From Streptomyces sp. 549 (GTDB taxonomy: Bacteria; Actinomycetota; Actinomycetes; Streptomycetales; Streptomycetaceae), in assembly GCF_030124175.1 (NCBI RefSeq), contig NZ_JASKMT010000019.1, positions 46,885-110,884 of the forward strand: a stretch of 64,000 nucleotides of DNA. The letters are read 5' to 3'. Under the pieces are notes generated by a model. The model was given only the letters and a program-made list of their open reading frames with translations, was not told the origin of the DNA and searched no databases. The stretch's first letter is position 1. Each line of letters opens with the position of its first letter. Position numbers and translations under genes: made by a program. Below are positions 24,767 to 32,340 of the stretch, piece after piece.

Positions 24767-25983
24767 TTATCACCAGCAGGGCAGCCGCCCGCGCCGCCGC
24801 ACTGGCCGCCCTCCCGGCGTACGTGTACGACCTCGTCGCGCTGGACGACCACGCCCGCCGGGTGCGGCAGGCGCTGCCCGGACCGGTGGAGCTGTACTAC
24901 GCGGCCAAGGCCAACCCGGACCCCCGCCTGCTGCGCGCGCTGGCCCCGCACCTCAACGGCTACGAGGTCTCCTCGGGGGCCGAACTCGCCCACGTCCGGC
25001 AGGCGGTGCCCGCGCTGCCGCTGGCGTTCGGCGCGCCCGGCAAGACCGAGGCGGAGCTGCGCCGGGCACTGGAGCTGGGCGTCGAGCGGTTCCACCTGGA
25101 GAGCGCGCACGAGCTGCGGATGCTGGCGCACCTGGCCGACCGGCCGGTGGACGTACTGCTGCGGGTGAACCTGCCCCAGCCGGCCTCGTCCGCGGCACTG
25201 ACCATGGGCGGCCGTCCCAGCCCGTTCGGACTGGACCCAGGCGGTGCCGAACGGTGCCTGCCGCTGCTGGACGGAACCGCGCTGCGGCTGCGCGGTGTGC
25301 ACGCGCACCTGGCCAGCGGCCTGGACGCCGACACGCTGGTGGCGACCGCCGCGCGGATCGCCGACTGGGCGGCCCGCTTCGACACCCGGCACCGGCTCGG
25401 CCTCACCGAGGTCAACGTCGGCGGCGGCATGGCCGTCGACTACCGGGCGCCGGACTCCCGCTTCGACTGGGAGCGGTACGGCACGGGCCTGGCCCGGTTG
25501 CTGCGCGAGCACCCGCGCTACACCTTCCGGGTCGAACCGGGCCGTGCGCTGAGCGCGTACTGCGGCTGGTACGTCACCGAGGTGCTCGACCTCAAGCACA
25601 GCCACGGCGAGGCGTTCGCCGTGCTGCGCGGCGGCACCCACCACCTGCGCACTCCCGCGGCCAAGGGACACAGTCAGCCCTTCACCGTGCTGCCGCGCGA
25701 CGAGTGGCCGCATCCGTGGCCGCGCCCGGCAGTGGAGGGTGAACCGGTCACTCTGGCGGGCCAGTTGTGCACGCCGAAGGACGTGCTGGCCGGCCCGGCG
25801 CCGGTGGACGTGCTGCGGGCGGGCGACCTGGTGGCGTTCGCCCTGGCCGGTGCCTACGCCTGGAACATCTCCCACCACGACTTCCTGATGCACCCGCGGC
25901 CCGACTTCCACCACCTCGATCACTCCGACCACCCCGAATACCCCGACCGCCCCGACCAGTTCGATGCAGTTGCGTGTCAGTAG
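24763..25983 (+). CDS. PLP-dependent decarboxylase, ornithine/DAP decarboxylase fold type III (PvsE-like)
   Basis: A 406-residue alanine-racemase-fold decarboxylase. PLP-lysine lies in LYYAAKANPDPRLL (about 44-57); the phosphate loop is VNVGGGMAVDY; EPGRALSAYCGWYV follows. The opposite-subunit cysteine motif is GQLCTPKDVL, and GAYAWNISHHDFL holds the PLP-contacting Tyr. In the pvs pathway the homologue supplies ethanolamine-type amine from serine; SbnH-like relatives decarboxylate other intermediates. The GTG at 24763 overlaps the preceding stop (GTGA). It is the last gene of the operon. The C-terminal His/Asp/Pro tail is unusual but not obviously functional. Confidence 0.9.
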   Translation: MIITSRAAARAAALAALPAYVYDLVALDDHARRVRQALPGPVELYYAAKANPDPRLLRALAPHLNGYEVSSGAELAHVRQAVPALPLAFGAPGKTEAELRRALELGVERFHLESAHELRMLAHLADRPVDVLLRVNLPQPASSAALTMGGRPSPFGLDPGGAERCLPLLDGTALRLRGVHAHLASGLDADTLVATAARIADWAARFDTRHRLGLTEVNVGGGMAVDYRAPDSRFDWERYGTGLARLLREHPRYTFRVEPGRALSAYCGWYVTEVLDLKHSHGEAFAVLRGGTHHLRTPAAKGHSQPFTVLPRDEWPHPWPRPAVEGEPVTLAGQLCTPKDVLAGPAPVDVLRAGDLVAFALAGAYAWNISHHDFLMHPRPDFHHLDHSDHPEYPDRPDQFDAVACQ

Positions 25984-26004
25984 CAGGTGGCATGCTCTGC
26001 GGCC

Positions 26005-26541
26005 ATGGACAGACAGCAGTTCTGGCAGCTCATCGGGGCAGCGCGCGAGGAGGCGTCCGACCCGGACGACGCGGAGGCGGTGGCCCGCCGGGCGGCCTCG
26101 CTGCTGGCCGCACACCCGGCCGAGGAGATCGCCGCCGCTCAGCAGGTGCTGTGGGACCTGATGGCCGAGTCCTACACGAATCCGCTGTGGGCCGCTGCCC
26201 ACGTGGTCAACGGGGGTTGCTCCGACGACGGCTTCGACTACTTCCGCGGCTGGCTGATCGCGCAGGGGCGCGAGGTCTTCGAGCGCACGGTCGCTGACCC
26301 CGATGCCCTCGCCGAAGTGCCCCTCGTGCGGGCTTCAGCGTCCGACGGCTTCGAGCTCGACGGTGAGGACGTGCTGGGCATCGCCTCGGACGCACACGTC
26401 ATCGCGACCGGCAGTCAACTCCCGGCCCCCGCGTTCACCGTCCGGTACCCGCCGCTGGACCCAGCCTGGGACTTCGACTTCGACGACCCGGGTGAGATGG
26501 CCCGCCGACTGCCGCGCCTGGCGGCCCTCCACCCGGAGTGA
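26005..26541 (+). CDS. DUF4240 domain-containing protein
   Basis: A 178-residue cytoplasmic protein of the DUF4240 family, seen from MDRQQFWQLIGAAR at the N-terminus, the ELxxLxWDLMAESY-like helix, and DDGFDYFRGWLIAQGREVFERTVADPDAL split over the middle. The function is unknown; DUF4240 proteins resemble immunity or lineage-specific proteins around small predicted toxins in some genomes, but no toxin is adjacent here. The ATG at 26005 begins the family motif; no clear ribosome binding site precedes it. Starting 21 bp after the siderophore decarboxylase stop codon, it might be read through, but it has no obvious role in iron uptake. Confidence 0.8.
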   Translation: MDRQQFWQLIGAAREEASDPDDAEAVARRAASLLAAHPAEEIAAAQQVLWDLMAESYTNPLWAAAHVVNGGCSDDGFDYFRGWLIAQGREVFERTVADPDALAEVPLVRASASDGFELDGEDVLGIASDAHVIATGSQLPAPAFTVRYPPLDPAWDFDFDDPGEMARRLPRLAALHPE

Positions 26542-26600
26542 GTGGGAACTCGCAGCCGGCCCCCGCTCGTCCGCGCGGGGCACGCTGATATCCGCAGGCG

Positions 26601-27389
26601 TCAGCCCCACTGGACTGAGCGCTTGGCGAGGCCGCCCCAGTAGCCGTCGATGACGGAACGCTGCGTGGTGAGGTCGCTCTCGCCCGCGCCGAGCGCCACG
26701 AACAGCGGCGCGAAGTGCTCGGTGCGCGGGTGCGCGATCCGGCCGGCCGGGGCGCGGTGCTCGAAGTCGAGCAGCGCGTCCACGTCTCCGCGGTCCAGCG
26801 CCTCCCGTCCCCAGTGGTCGAACTCCCGGGACCAGCCCGGTGCCTCGTCCACCCCGGAACCCCAGGTGAGGCCCTGGAGGTTGTGCGTGAAGAAGCCGCT
26901 GCCGACGACCAGCACGCCCTCGTCCCGCAGCGGTGCCAGCCGCCGGCCGAGCCGCAGCAGTGCCTCGGGCGCCAGTGTCGGCAGGGACAGCTGGAGTACC
27001 GGCACGTCGGCGTGCGGGTACATCTCGGCCAGCGGCACGTAGGCGCCGTGGTCCAGGCCGCGTGCCTCGTCGGTGTGGACGGGAGCGCCGGGCCCGCCCA
27101 GCAGCCGCCGGACCCGCTCGGCGAGCCAGGGCGCGCCCGGCGCCGGGTAGGTGACGCGGTAGTACCGCTCGGGGAAGCCGTAGAAGTCGTACACGAGCGG
27201 TACGTCGGTGGTGGCTCCGACGGCCACAGGCGCCGACTCCCAGTGTGCCGAGACCATCAGCACCGCACGCGGCCTGGGCAGGTCCGCGGCCCAGGAAGCC
27301 AGTTGGCCGGTCCACAGCGGGTCGTCGGCGAGCGGCGGAGCGCCGTGGCTCAGGTACAGCACGGGCATGCGTGCGGCCGTCGGTTCCAT
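26601..27389 (-). CDS. Class III extradiol ring-cleavage dioxygenase, DODA/YgiD type
   Basis: A 262-residue member of the DOPA 4,5-dioxygenase (LigB-like) family. Metal-ligand segments are visible: LYLSHGAPPL (His about 15), VSAHWES (His about 47), GFFTHNLQ and the late HFAPLFVALGAG. E. coli YgiD and plant DODA cleave DOPA; many bacterial members are of unknown substrate. The ATG at 27389 follows AGGAG. It lies 7 nt after the DoxX gene on the same strand, so the two form an operon governed by the divergent MarR gene. DoxX plus dioxygenase pairs are often tied to quinone or electrophile stress. Confidence 0.9.
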   Translation of the reverse strand: MEPTAARMPVLYLSHGAPPLADDPLWTGQLASWAADLPRPRAVLMVSAHWESAPVAVGATTDVPLVYDFYGFPERYYRVTYPAPGAPWLAERVRRLLGGPGAPVHTDEARGLDHGAYVPLAEMYPHADVPVLQLSLPTLAPEALLRLGRRLAPLRDEGVLVVGSGFFTHNLQGLTWGSGVDEAPGWSREFDHWGREALDRGDVDALLDFEHRAPAGRIAHPRTEHFAPLFVALGAGESDLTTQRSVIDGYWGGLAKRSVQWG

Positions 27390-27396
27390 CGGGTCC

Positions 27397-27951
<555 letters not shown>

Positions 27952-28008
27952 GCGGTCTCCACGAGGTGAGGGTGCGGGGCGCGGGCAGGAACTGGTTCGA
28001 GCATATGG

Positions 28009-28020
28009 TTCAAATTTGAA
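28009..28020. promoter_or_regulatory. Candidate MarR operator 1
   Basis: TTCAAATTTGAA is a perfect 12-bp palindrome in the 130-bp gap between divergent doxX and marR genes. It overlaps a possible TTGAAG -35 (28016-28021) of the marR promoter. Confidence 0.8.
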
Positions 28021-28050
28021 GCGCCCCGGTGGAGGCAGCCTACCCTGAGG

Positions 28051-28062
28051 TTCGAATTTGAA
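28051..28062. promoter_or_regulatory. Candidate MarR operator 2
   Basis: TTCGAATTTGAA differs from operator 1 at one base and lies 42 bp away, four helical turns, so two regulator dimers would bind the same DNA face. It sits just downstream of a TACCCT (28041-28046) -10-like element, at the likely transcription start of marR. Confidence 0.8.
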
Positions 28063-28081
28063 CAACGAGGGGCGTAGACTG

Positions 28082-28540
28082 GTGCACATGACCGAGACAC
28101 GCTGGCTGGACGAGCAGGAGATGGCCGCCTGGAAGGGCTTCCTGGAGGCCGGCCACCGTGTGGAACGCCGCCTGGAGCAGCAGCTCAAGGAAGAGGCGGG
28201 ACTCTCACACACCCAGTACGAGGTACTGGTCCTGCTGTCCCAGGCCCCCGAGAACTCCCTGCGCATGTCCGAGCTGGCCCATGCCGTGATCACCTCGAAG
28301 AGCGGGCTGACCTACCAGATCGGCCGGCTGGAGAAGCGCGGCCTGGTCCGCAGGCGGTCCTGCCCGACGGACGTGCGCGGCGTCTTCGCGGTGCTCACCG
28401 ACGAGGGCCGCCGCGCGCTGGAGAAGGCTGCACCCGGTCACGTCGCCGCCGTGCGCGAGGTCCTGATCGACGCGCTCGACCGCACCGAACTGGCCGTGCT
28501 CGCCAAGGCGCTCGGCCGGGTCGGCGAGCGCCTGCGCTGA
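28082..28540 (+). CDS. MarR family transcriptional regulator
   Basis: About 152 residues, with a winged helix-turn-helix. Blocks are GLSHTQYEVLVLLSQAPENSLRMSELAHAV split over helices 2-3, ITSKSGLTYQIGRLEKRGLVRRR (recognition helix and wing) and DVRGVFAVLTDEGRRAL (wing and helix). It probably represses the divergent doxX-dodA operon and itself through the two TTCRAATTTGAA sites, releasing on a phenolic or oxidative signal, as usual in the family. The GTG at 28082 is 9 nt from GAGGGG; the ATG at 28088 is an equally common annotation choice. Confidence 0.92.
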   Translation: MHMTETRWLDEQEMAAWKGFLEAGHRVERRLEQQLKEEAGLSHTQYEVLVLLSQAPENSLRMSELAHAVITSKSGLTYQIGRLEKRGLVRRRSCPTDVRGVFAVLTDEGRRALEKAAPGHVAAVREVLIDALDRTELAVLAKALGRVGERLR

Positions 28541-28620
28541 CCGCCGTGCCCCACCGGAACCCAGCGGCCGCCGGACGGCCCCGGCCCGCACCGCGCGCCG
28601 GACGGTCCCGGCACGCGGGC

Positions 28621-29535
28621 TCACAACTCCCGGACGTACCGCCACTCCGTGGCCGCCCGGGTGTAACCGAACCAGCGGTTCACCGCCAGCATCGGGGCGT
28701 TGCCCGCGTCGTTGCCGGTGAACGCGGACCGGTAGCCGGCCACCGCGGCGAGACGCAGCGCCTCGTGCTTGGCGGCCCGGGCCAGCCCCTGCCCGCGGTG
28801 GGCCCGGCGGGTTCCCGTCATGCCCGACCAGAAGCGGTCCCGGCCGTCGGTGTGCGCGATGCTGTAGGCGGCCACCTCGCCGCCGACCAGCACCACACCG
28901 CTCAGCGCCGGCTCGAACTCCGGCCGGTCCCAGTACGCCGCGCACCACTCCTCGAAGCCGAGCGCGCTCCCGGGGACGTCCCCCGGCTCGTCCAGCGCGC
29001 ACTCGGTGTCCGCCTCGTACAGCCCGCGCCGGTCCGCGGCCAGGTCCTCGGCGGTGCACAACCGGGTCCCCGGCGGCAGCCGCGGCGGCGCGGGCAGCGG
29101 AACGCCCAGGTCGCGCCGGAGGAAGTGCGAGCTGCGGCCCCGGCGGAAACCGCGCCGCTCGGCGAAGCCCGGCGCGTCGCCGCCGTCGGAGGCCCAGACG
29201 TACAGGGTCCGGCCCCCGGCCGCCCGCAGGTGCCGCTCGGCCGCCGCCAGCAGCGCCGCCCCCACACCCCGCCGCCGGTGTCCGGGCAGGACCAGGGGCA
29301 CCGCGGTGCAGGCGCCGGGATCGGCCGACGCGTGCGCCAGCCCGGCCTCGGTCGCACCGACGATCCGGCCGTCGACCTCGGCGACCAGCACCGTCGCGCG
29401 CAGGGCCGCAGGCGCCCGCTCGACCTCCCACCGCACGCTCTCCGGCCGGCCCACCATGCAGGGCAGCACCTGACGGCGGACCTCCGCCACCGCTGCCGCG
29501 TCCTGCGGACGGAAGGTGCGCACGTCTATCGTCAT
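28621..29535 (-). CDS. Double GNAT-fold acetyltransferase
   Basis: A 304-residue protein with two GNAT domains. The first (about 1-150) has the acetyl-CoA loop PGHRRRGVGAALLAAAERHL; the second (about 165-304) has TRRAHRGQGLARAAKHEAL and ends NRWFGYTRAATEWRYVREL. Tandem GNATs of this size include mycothiol synthase-like and resistance-type enzymes, but MshD signature motifs are not evident, so the substrate is unknown. The ATG at 29535 gives the expected MTIDVRTFRPQD opening. The gene is divergent from the GntR gene, with about 107 bp between. Confidence 0.85.
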   Translation of the reverse strand: MTIDVRTFRPQDAAAVAEVRRQVLPCMVGRPESVRWEVERAPAALRATVLVAEVDGRIVGATEAGLAHASADPGACTAVPLVLPGHRRRGVGAALLAAAERHLRAAGGRTLYVWASDGGDAPGFAERRGFRRGRSSHFLRRDLGVPLPAPPRLPPGTRLCTAEDLAADRRGLYEADTECALDEPGDVPGSALGFEEWCAAYWDRPEFEPALSGVVLVGGEVAAYSIAHTDGRDRFWSGMTGTRRAHRGQGLARAAKHEALRLAAVAGYRSAFTGNDAGNAPMLAVNRWFGYTRAATEWRYVREL

Positions 29536-29642
29536 GGTGCGGCACGCTACGCCGCTCCCCACCGCACCCACCACAGGTTTTCCACCCCGGCCCCGTAGGA
29601 CGGAACCGCCCGCCCGCACCAGCTTCCCCGCAGGAGAGAACG

Positions 29643-30029
29643 TTGCCGCCGCAGCCGCTGCGCATCACCGTCGACCCCGAATCCGCCACCGCGCCCTACG
29701 AGCAGCTCCGCTCCCAGATCGCCGAGCAGGCCCGCGGCGGCCTGCTCCCGGCGGGCTACAAGCTGCCCACCGTGCGCGGGCTCGCCGCCGAACTCGGTCT
29801 GGCCACGAACACCGTCGCCAAGGCCTACCGGGCGCTGGAGGCCGACGAGGTGGTGGAGACCCGGGGCCGCAACGGCACCTACGTCGCCGCCGCCGGGGAC
29901 GCCGCCGCCCGGCAGGCCGCCGGCGCCGCGCTGGAGTACGCCCGGCACGCCGCGCGGCTCGGCCTGAGCCGTGCGGACGCGCTGGCCGCCGCCGAGACCG
30001 CTGTCCGCGCCGCCTACCCGGAGGACTGA
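29643..30029 (+). CDS. GntR family regulator (YtrA-like, short)
   Basis: A 128-residue GntR regulator of the YtrA type: only the winged helix plus a short dimerisation helix. ATAPYEQLRSQIAEQARGG leads into LPTVRGLAAELGLATNTVAKAYRALE, the classic GntR recognition helix, with the wing VVETRGRNGTYV. No effector domain. The start is the TTG at 29643, 5 nt after AGGAGAG; no ATG/GTG fits. The stop is 2 nt before the DDAH gene, so they are coupled and the regulator probably controls its own operon. Confidence 0.88.
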   Translation: MPPQPLRITVDPESATAPYEQLRSQIAEQARGGLLPAGYKLPTVRGLAAELGLATNTVAKAYRALEADEVVETRGRNGTYVAAAGDAAARQAAGAALEYARHAARLGLSRADALAAAETAVRAAYPED

Positions 30030-30031
30030 CA

Positions 30032-30820
30032 GTGCTGCACGAACCGAACCGCCCGACCGCACTGGTCCGCCGACCGGGTCCGCGTCTCGCCGAAGGCCAG
30101 CTCACGCATCTCGACCGCGTCCCCGTGGACACCGGACTGGCGCTGCGGCAGTGGGAGGCGTACACCGCCGCCCTGCGCGCCCACGGCTGGCACACCGAGG
30201 AGGTCGCGCCCGCCGAGGACTGCCCCGACGCCGTCTTCGTCGAGGACACCGCGGTGGTGTACCGCGACACCGCGCTCATCACCCGGCCCGGCGCCGTGCC
30301 GCGGCGCCCGGAGACGGCGGGCACCGAGGCCGCGCTCGCCGCCCGCGGTTACACCCTGCACCACGTGGAGGCCCCGGGCACGCTCGACGGCGGCGACGTG
30401 CTCAAGGTGGGCGACACCTTCTACGTCGGCCGGGGCGGGCGCACCGACGACGAGGGCATCGCGCAACTGGCCGCCGTGTTCCGGCCGCTGGGGGTACGGG
30501 TCGTCACCGTTCCGGTCAGCCTGGTCCTGCACCTGAAGACGGCGGTCACCGCCCTGCCCGACGGCACGGTCATCGGTCACCCGCCGCTGGTGGAGCACCG
30601 CGAACTGTTCCCGCGCTTCCTGGCCGTGCCGGAGGAGTCCGGCGCCCATGTCGTCCTGCTCGGCGAGGGCAGGCTGCTGATGGCGGCCGGGGCGCCGCGC
30701 ACCGCGGACCTGCTGGCCTCGCTCGGCCACACACCCGTGCCGGTGGACATCAGCGAGTTCGAGAAGCTGGAGGGGTGCGTCACCTGCCTGTCGGTGCGGC
30801 TCCGGGACGCACCCGGATGA
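30032..30820 (+). CDS. ddaH: Dimethylarginine dimethylaminohydrolase (DDAH)
   Basis: A 262-residue amidinotransferase-fold hydrolase converting methylated arginines to citrulline and methylamines. Motifs are ALVRRPGPRL at the N-terminus, CPDAVFVEDTAVV (substrate-binding Glu/Asp), GTLDGGDVLKVG, catalytic His in VSLVLHLKTAVTALPDG, and nucleophile Cys in KLEGCVTCLSVRL close to the C-terminus. This pattern separates DDAH from arginine deiminase. The GTG at 30032 has GAGGAC upstream. The ATGA overlap at 30817 couples it formally to the glycosidase gene, although that gene may start further on. Confidence 0.92.
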   Translation: MLHEPNRPTALVRRPGPRLAEGQLTHLDRVPVDTGLALRQWEAYTAALRAHGWHTEEVAPAEDCPDAVFVEDTAVVYRDTALITRPGAVPRRPETAGTEAALAARGYTLHHVEAPGTLDGGDVLKVGDTFYVGRGGRTDDEGIAQLAAVFRPLGVRVVTVPVSLVLHLKTAVTALPDGTVIGHPPLVEHRELFPRFLAVPEESGAHVVLLGEGRLLMAAGAPRTADLLASLGHTPVPVDISEFEKLEGCVTCLSVRLRDAPG

Positions 30821-32322
30821 CGCCCGCGAGCCCGGCCGCCGGGGACGCCTCCCACGGGCGGCCGGACGGCGGTACCGGGCCGGACGGCGTTTCCAGGGCG
30901 GGCGGGACAGGGCGTGGCTACCCTGTCGCTGTGGGAAGCCATGGGCAGCAGCGCCGGGCGCCGCGCGCCGACCGGTGGCGCCGCGCCGGACTGTTCGGCG
31001 CGGCCGGGGCGGCACTCGCGCTGCTGGTGTCGCTGTGCGCCCTGCCGCCGGGCGAGGAGCCCGACAACCGGCCGCCCGTCGAGGTGTTCGGCACACCACC
31101 GGCCCCGGACGGCCCGCCCGGCGCGCGGCTCGGACTGGGACTGACCCACACCCGCTACAGCGCCGACGCAGGCGAGCAGGCCGCACGGCAACGCGCCGAG
31201 GACTCCCTCACCGAGCTGGCGCTGCCGCAGAACCAGCACATCATGGGCTGGGGCGCGGACAACCCCGAGCCCGCACCCGGCCGGTACGACTTCCGCTCGC
31301 TCGACAGCCGCGTCGCCCTGATGCGCCGCACCGGCGCCACCCCCGTCATCACGCTGTGCTGCGCGCCGGACTGGATGAAGGGCGGGCGCGCCGGGCACAC
31401 CGACTGGGACGAACTGGAGACCGCGCCCCGCCCCGAGCACTACCGGGACTTCGCCGACCTGGCCGGCCGGATCGCGCAGCGCTACCCGGACGTGCGGCAC
31501 TTCCTGGTGTGGAACGAGTTCAAGGGCTTCTTCGACGAGGAGCGCCGCCGCTGGGACCACGAGGGCTACACCGAGCTGTACAACCTCGTCCACGACGAGG
31601 TGAAGCGGGTCCGCGAGGACGCCCTGGTGGGCGGCCCCTACGTGGTGATGGACTCCCACCCCGCGGACCGGCCGGAGCACGCCTCCGCGCTGAAGGGGGA
31701 GTGGGGCAGCGTCGACCAGCGGGCGCTGGACGCCGTCACGTACTGGAACGAGCACCGGCACGGCGCCGACTTCGTCGTCGTCGACGGCTCCAGCTACACC
31801 AAGGACGGGCAGCTGCTGCCCGACGAGTTCGCCGCCACGGAGAAGTTCACCGCGGTCGGCCGTTGGGTCCGGCGGGAGACCGGGCTGCCGCTGTGGTGGG
31901 CCGAGTGGTACGTCGAGACCGCAGACGCGGACGACCGCCGCGAGGGCTGGACCGAGCAGCACCGCACCGCCGTCCAGGCCGCCGCCCTGATCGCGATGGC
32001 CAGGGGCGGCGCCGACACGGCGCTGTACTGGAACCCCCAGTCCAGGACGGGCCGGTGCGCGGGCTGCCTGTGGCGCGGCACCGAGGAGGAGGCGGGCGGC
32101 GGCGCGCTGCCGATGCTGGACCTGCTCGGCCGGTTCCGCGACGCGTTCCCACCCGGCACCCTCTTCGAGCGCCCGGACACCGGCGGCGACCCGGGGGCGC
32201 GGGTGCTCGCCGACGACCGCACGGCCCTGGTGGTCAACACTCGGGACCGGGCGATCACGGTGCGCGTCGACGGCAGCCCGGTGAAGCTGGACCCCCACCA
32301 GGTGCGCTGGCTCGACCGCTGA
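30817..32322 (+). CDS. Membrane-anchored glycoside hydrolase, GH39/GH5-like TIM barrel
   Basis: A 501-residue protein if started at the ATGA overlap. An alternative GTG at 30931 would shorten it by 38 residues, and a TACCCT six bases before that GTG could make it leaderless. One TM anchor lies at about 57-75 after an Arg-rich stretch (WRRAGLF...). The barrel follows: LGLGLTHTRYS, ITLCCAPDWMKGG, and FLVWNEFKGF, where WNE supplies the acid/base Glu. LPLWWAEWYVET supplies the likely nucleophile Glu. A C-terminal beta segment ends VRWLDR. It is convergent with a surface-glycan operon, so it may trim that polymer. The substrate is not known. Confidence 0.8.
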   Translation: MTPASPAAGDASHGRPDGGTGPDGVSRAGGTGRGYPVAVGSHGQQRRAPRADRWRRAGLFGAAGAALALLVSLCALPPGEEPDNRPPVEVFGTPPAPDGPPGARLGLGLTHTRYSADAGEQAARQRAEDSLTELALPQNQHIMGWGADNPEPAPGRYDFRSLDSRVALMRRTGATPVITLCCAPDWMKGGRAGHTDWDELETAPRPEHYRDFADLAGRIAQRYPDVRHFLVWNEFKGFFDEERRRWDHEGYTELYNLVHDEVKRVREDALVGGPYVVMDSHPADRPEHASALKGEWGSVDQRALDAVTYWNEHRHGADFVVVDGSSYTKDGQLLPDEFAATEKFTAVGRWVRRETGLPLWWAEWYVETADADDRREGWTEQHRTAVQAAALIAMARGGADTALYWNPQSRTGRCAGCLWRGTEEEAGGGALPMLDLLGRFRDAFPPGTLFERPDTGGDPGARVLADDRTALVVNTRDRAITVRVDGSPVKLDPHQVRWLDR

Positions 32323-32340
32323 ACCGGCCCGCCGCCGCGC

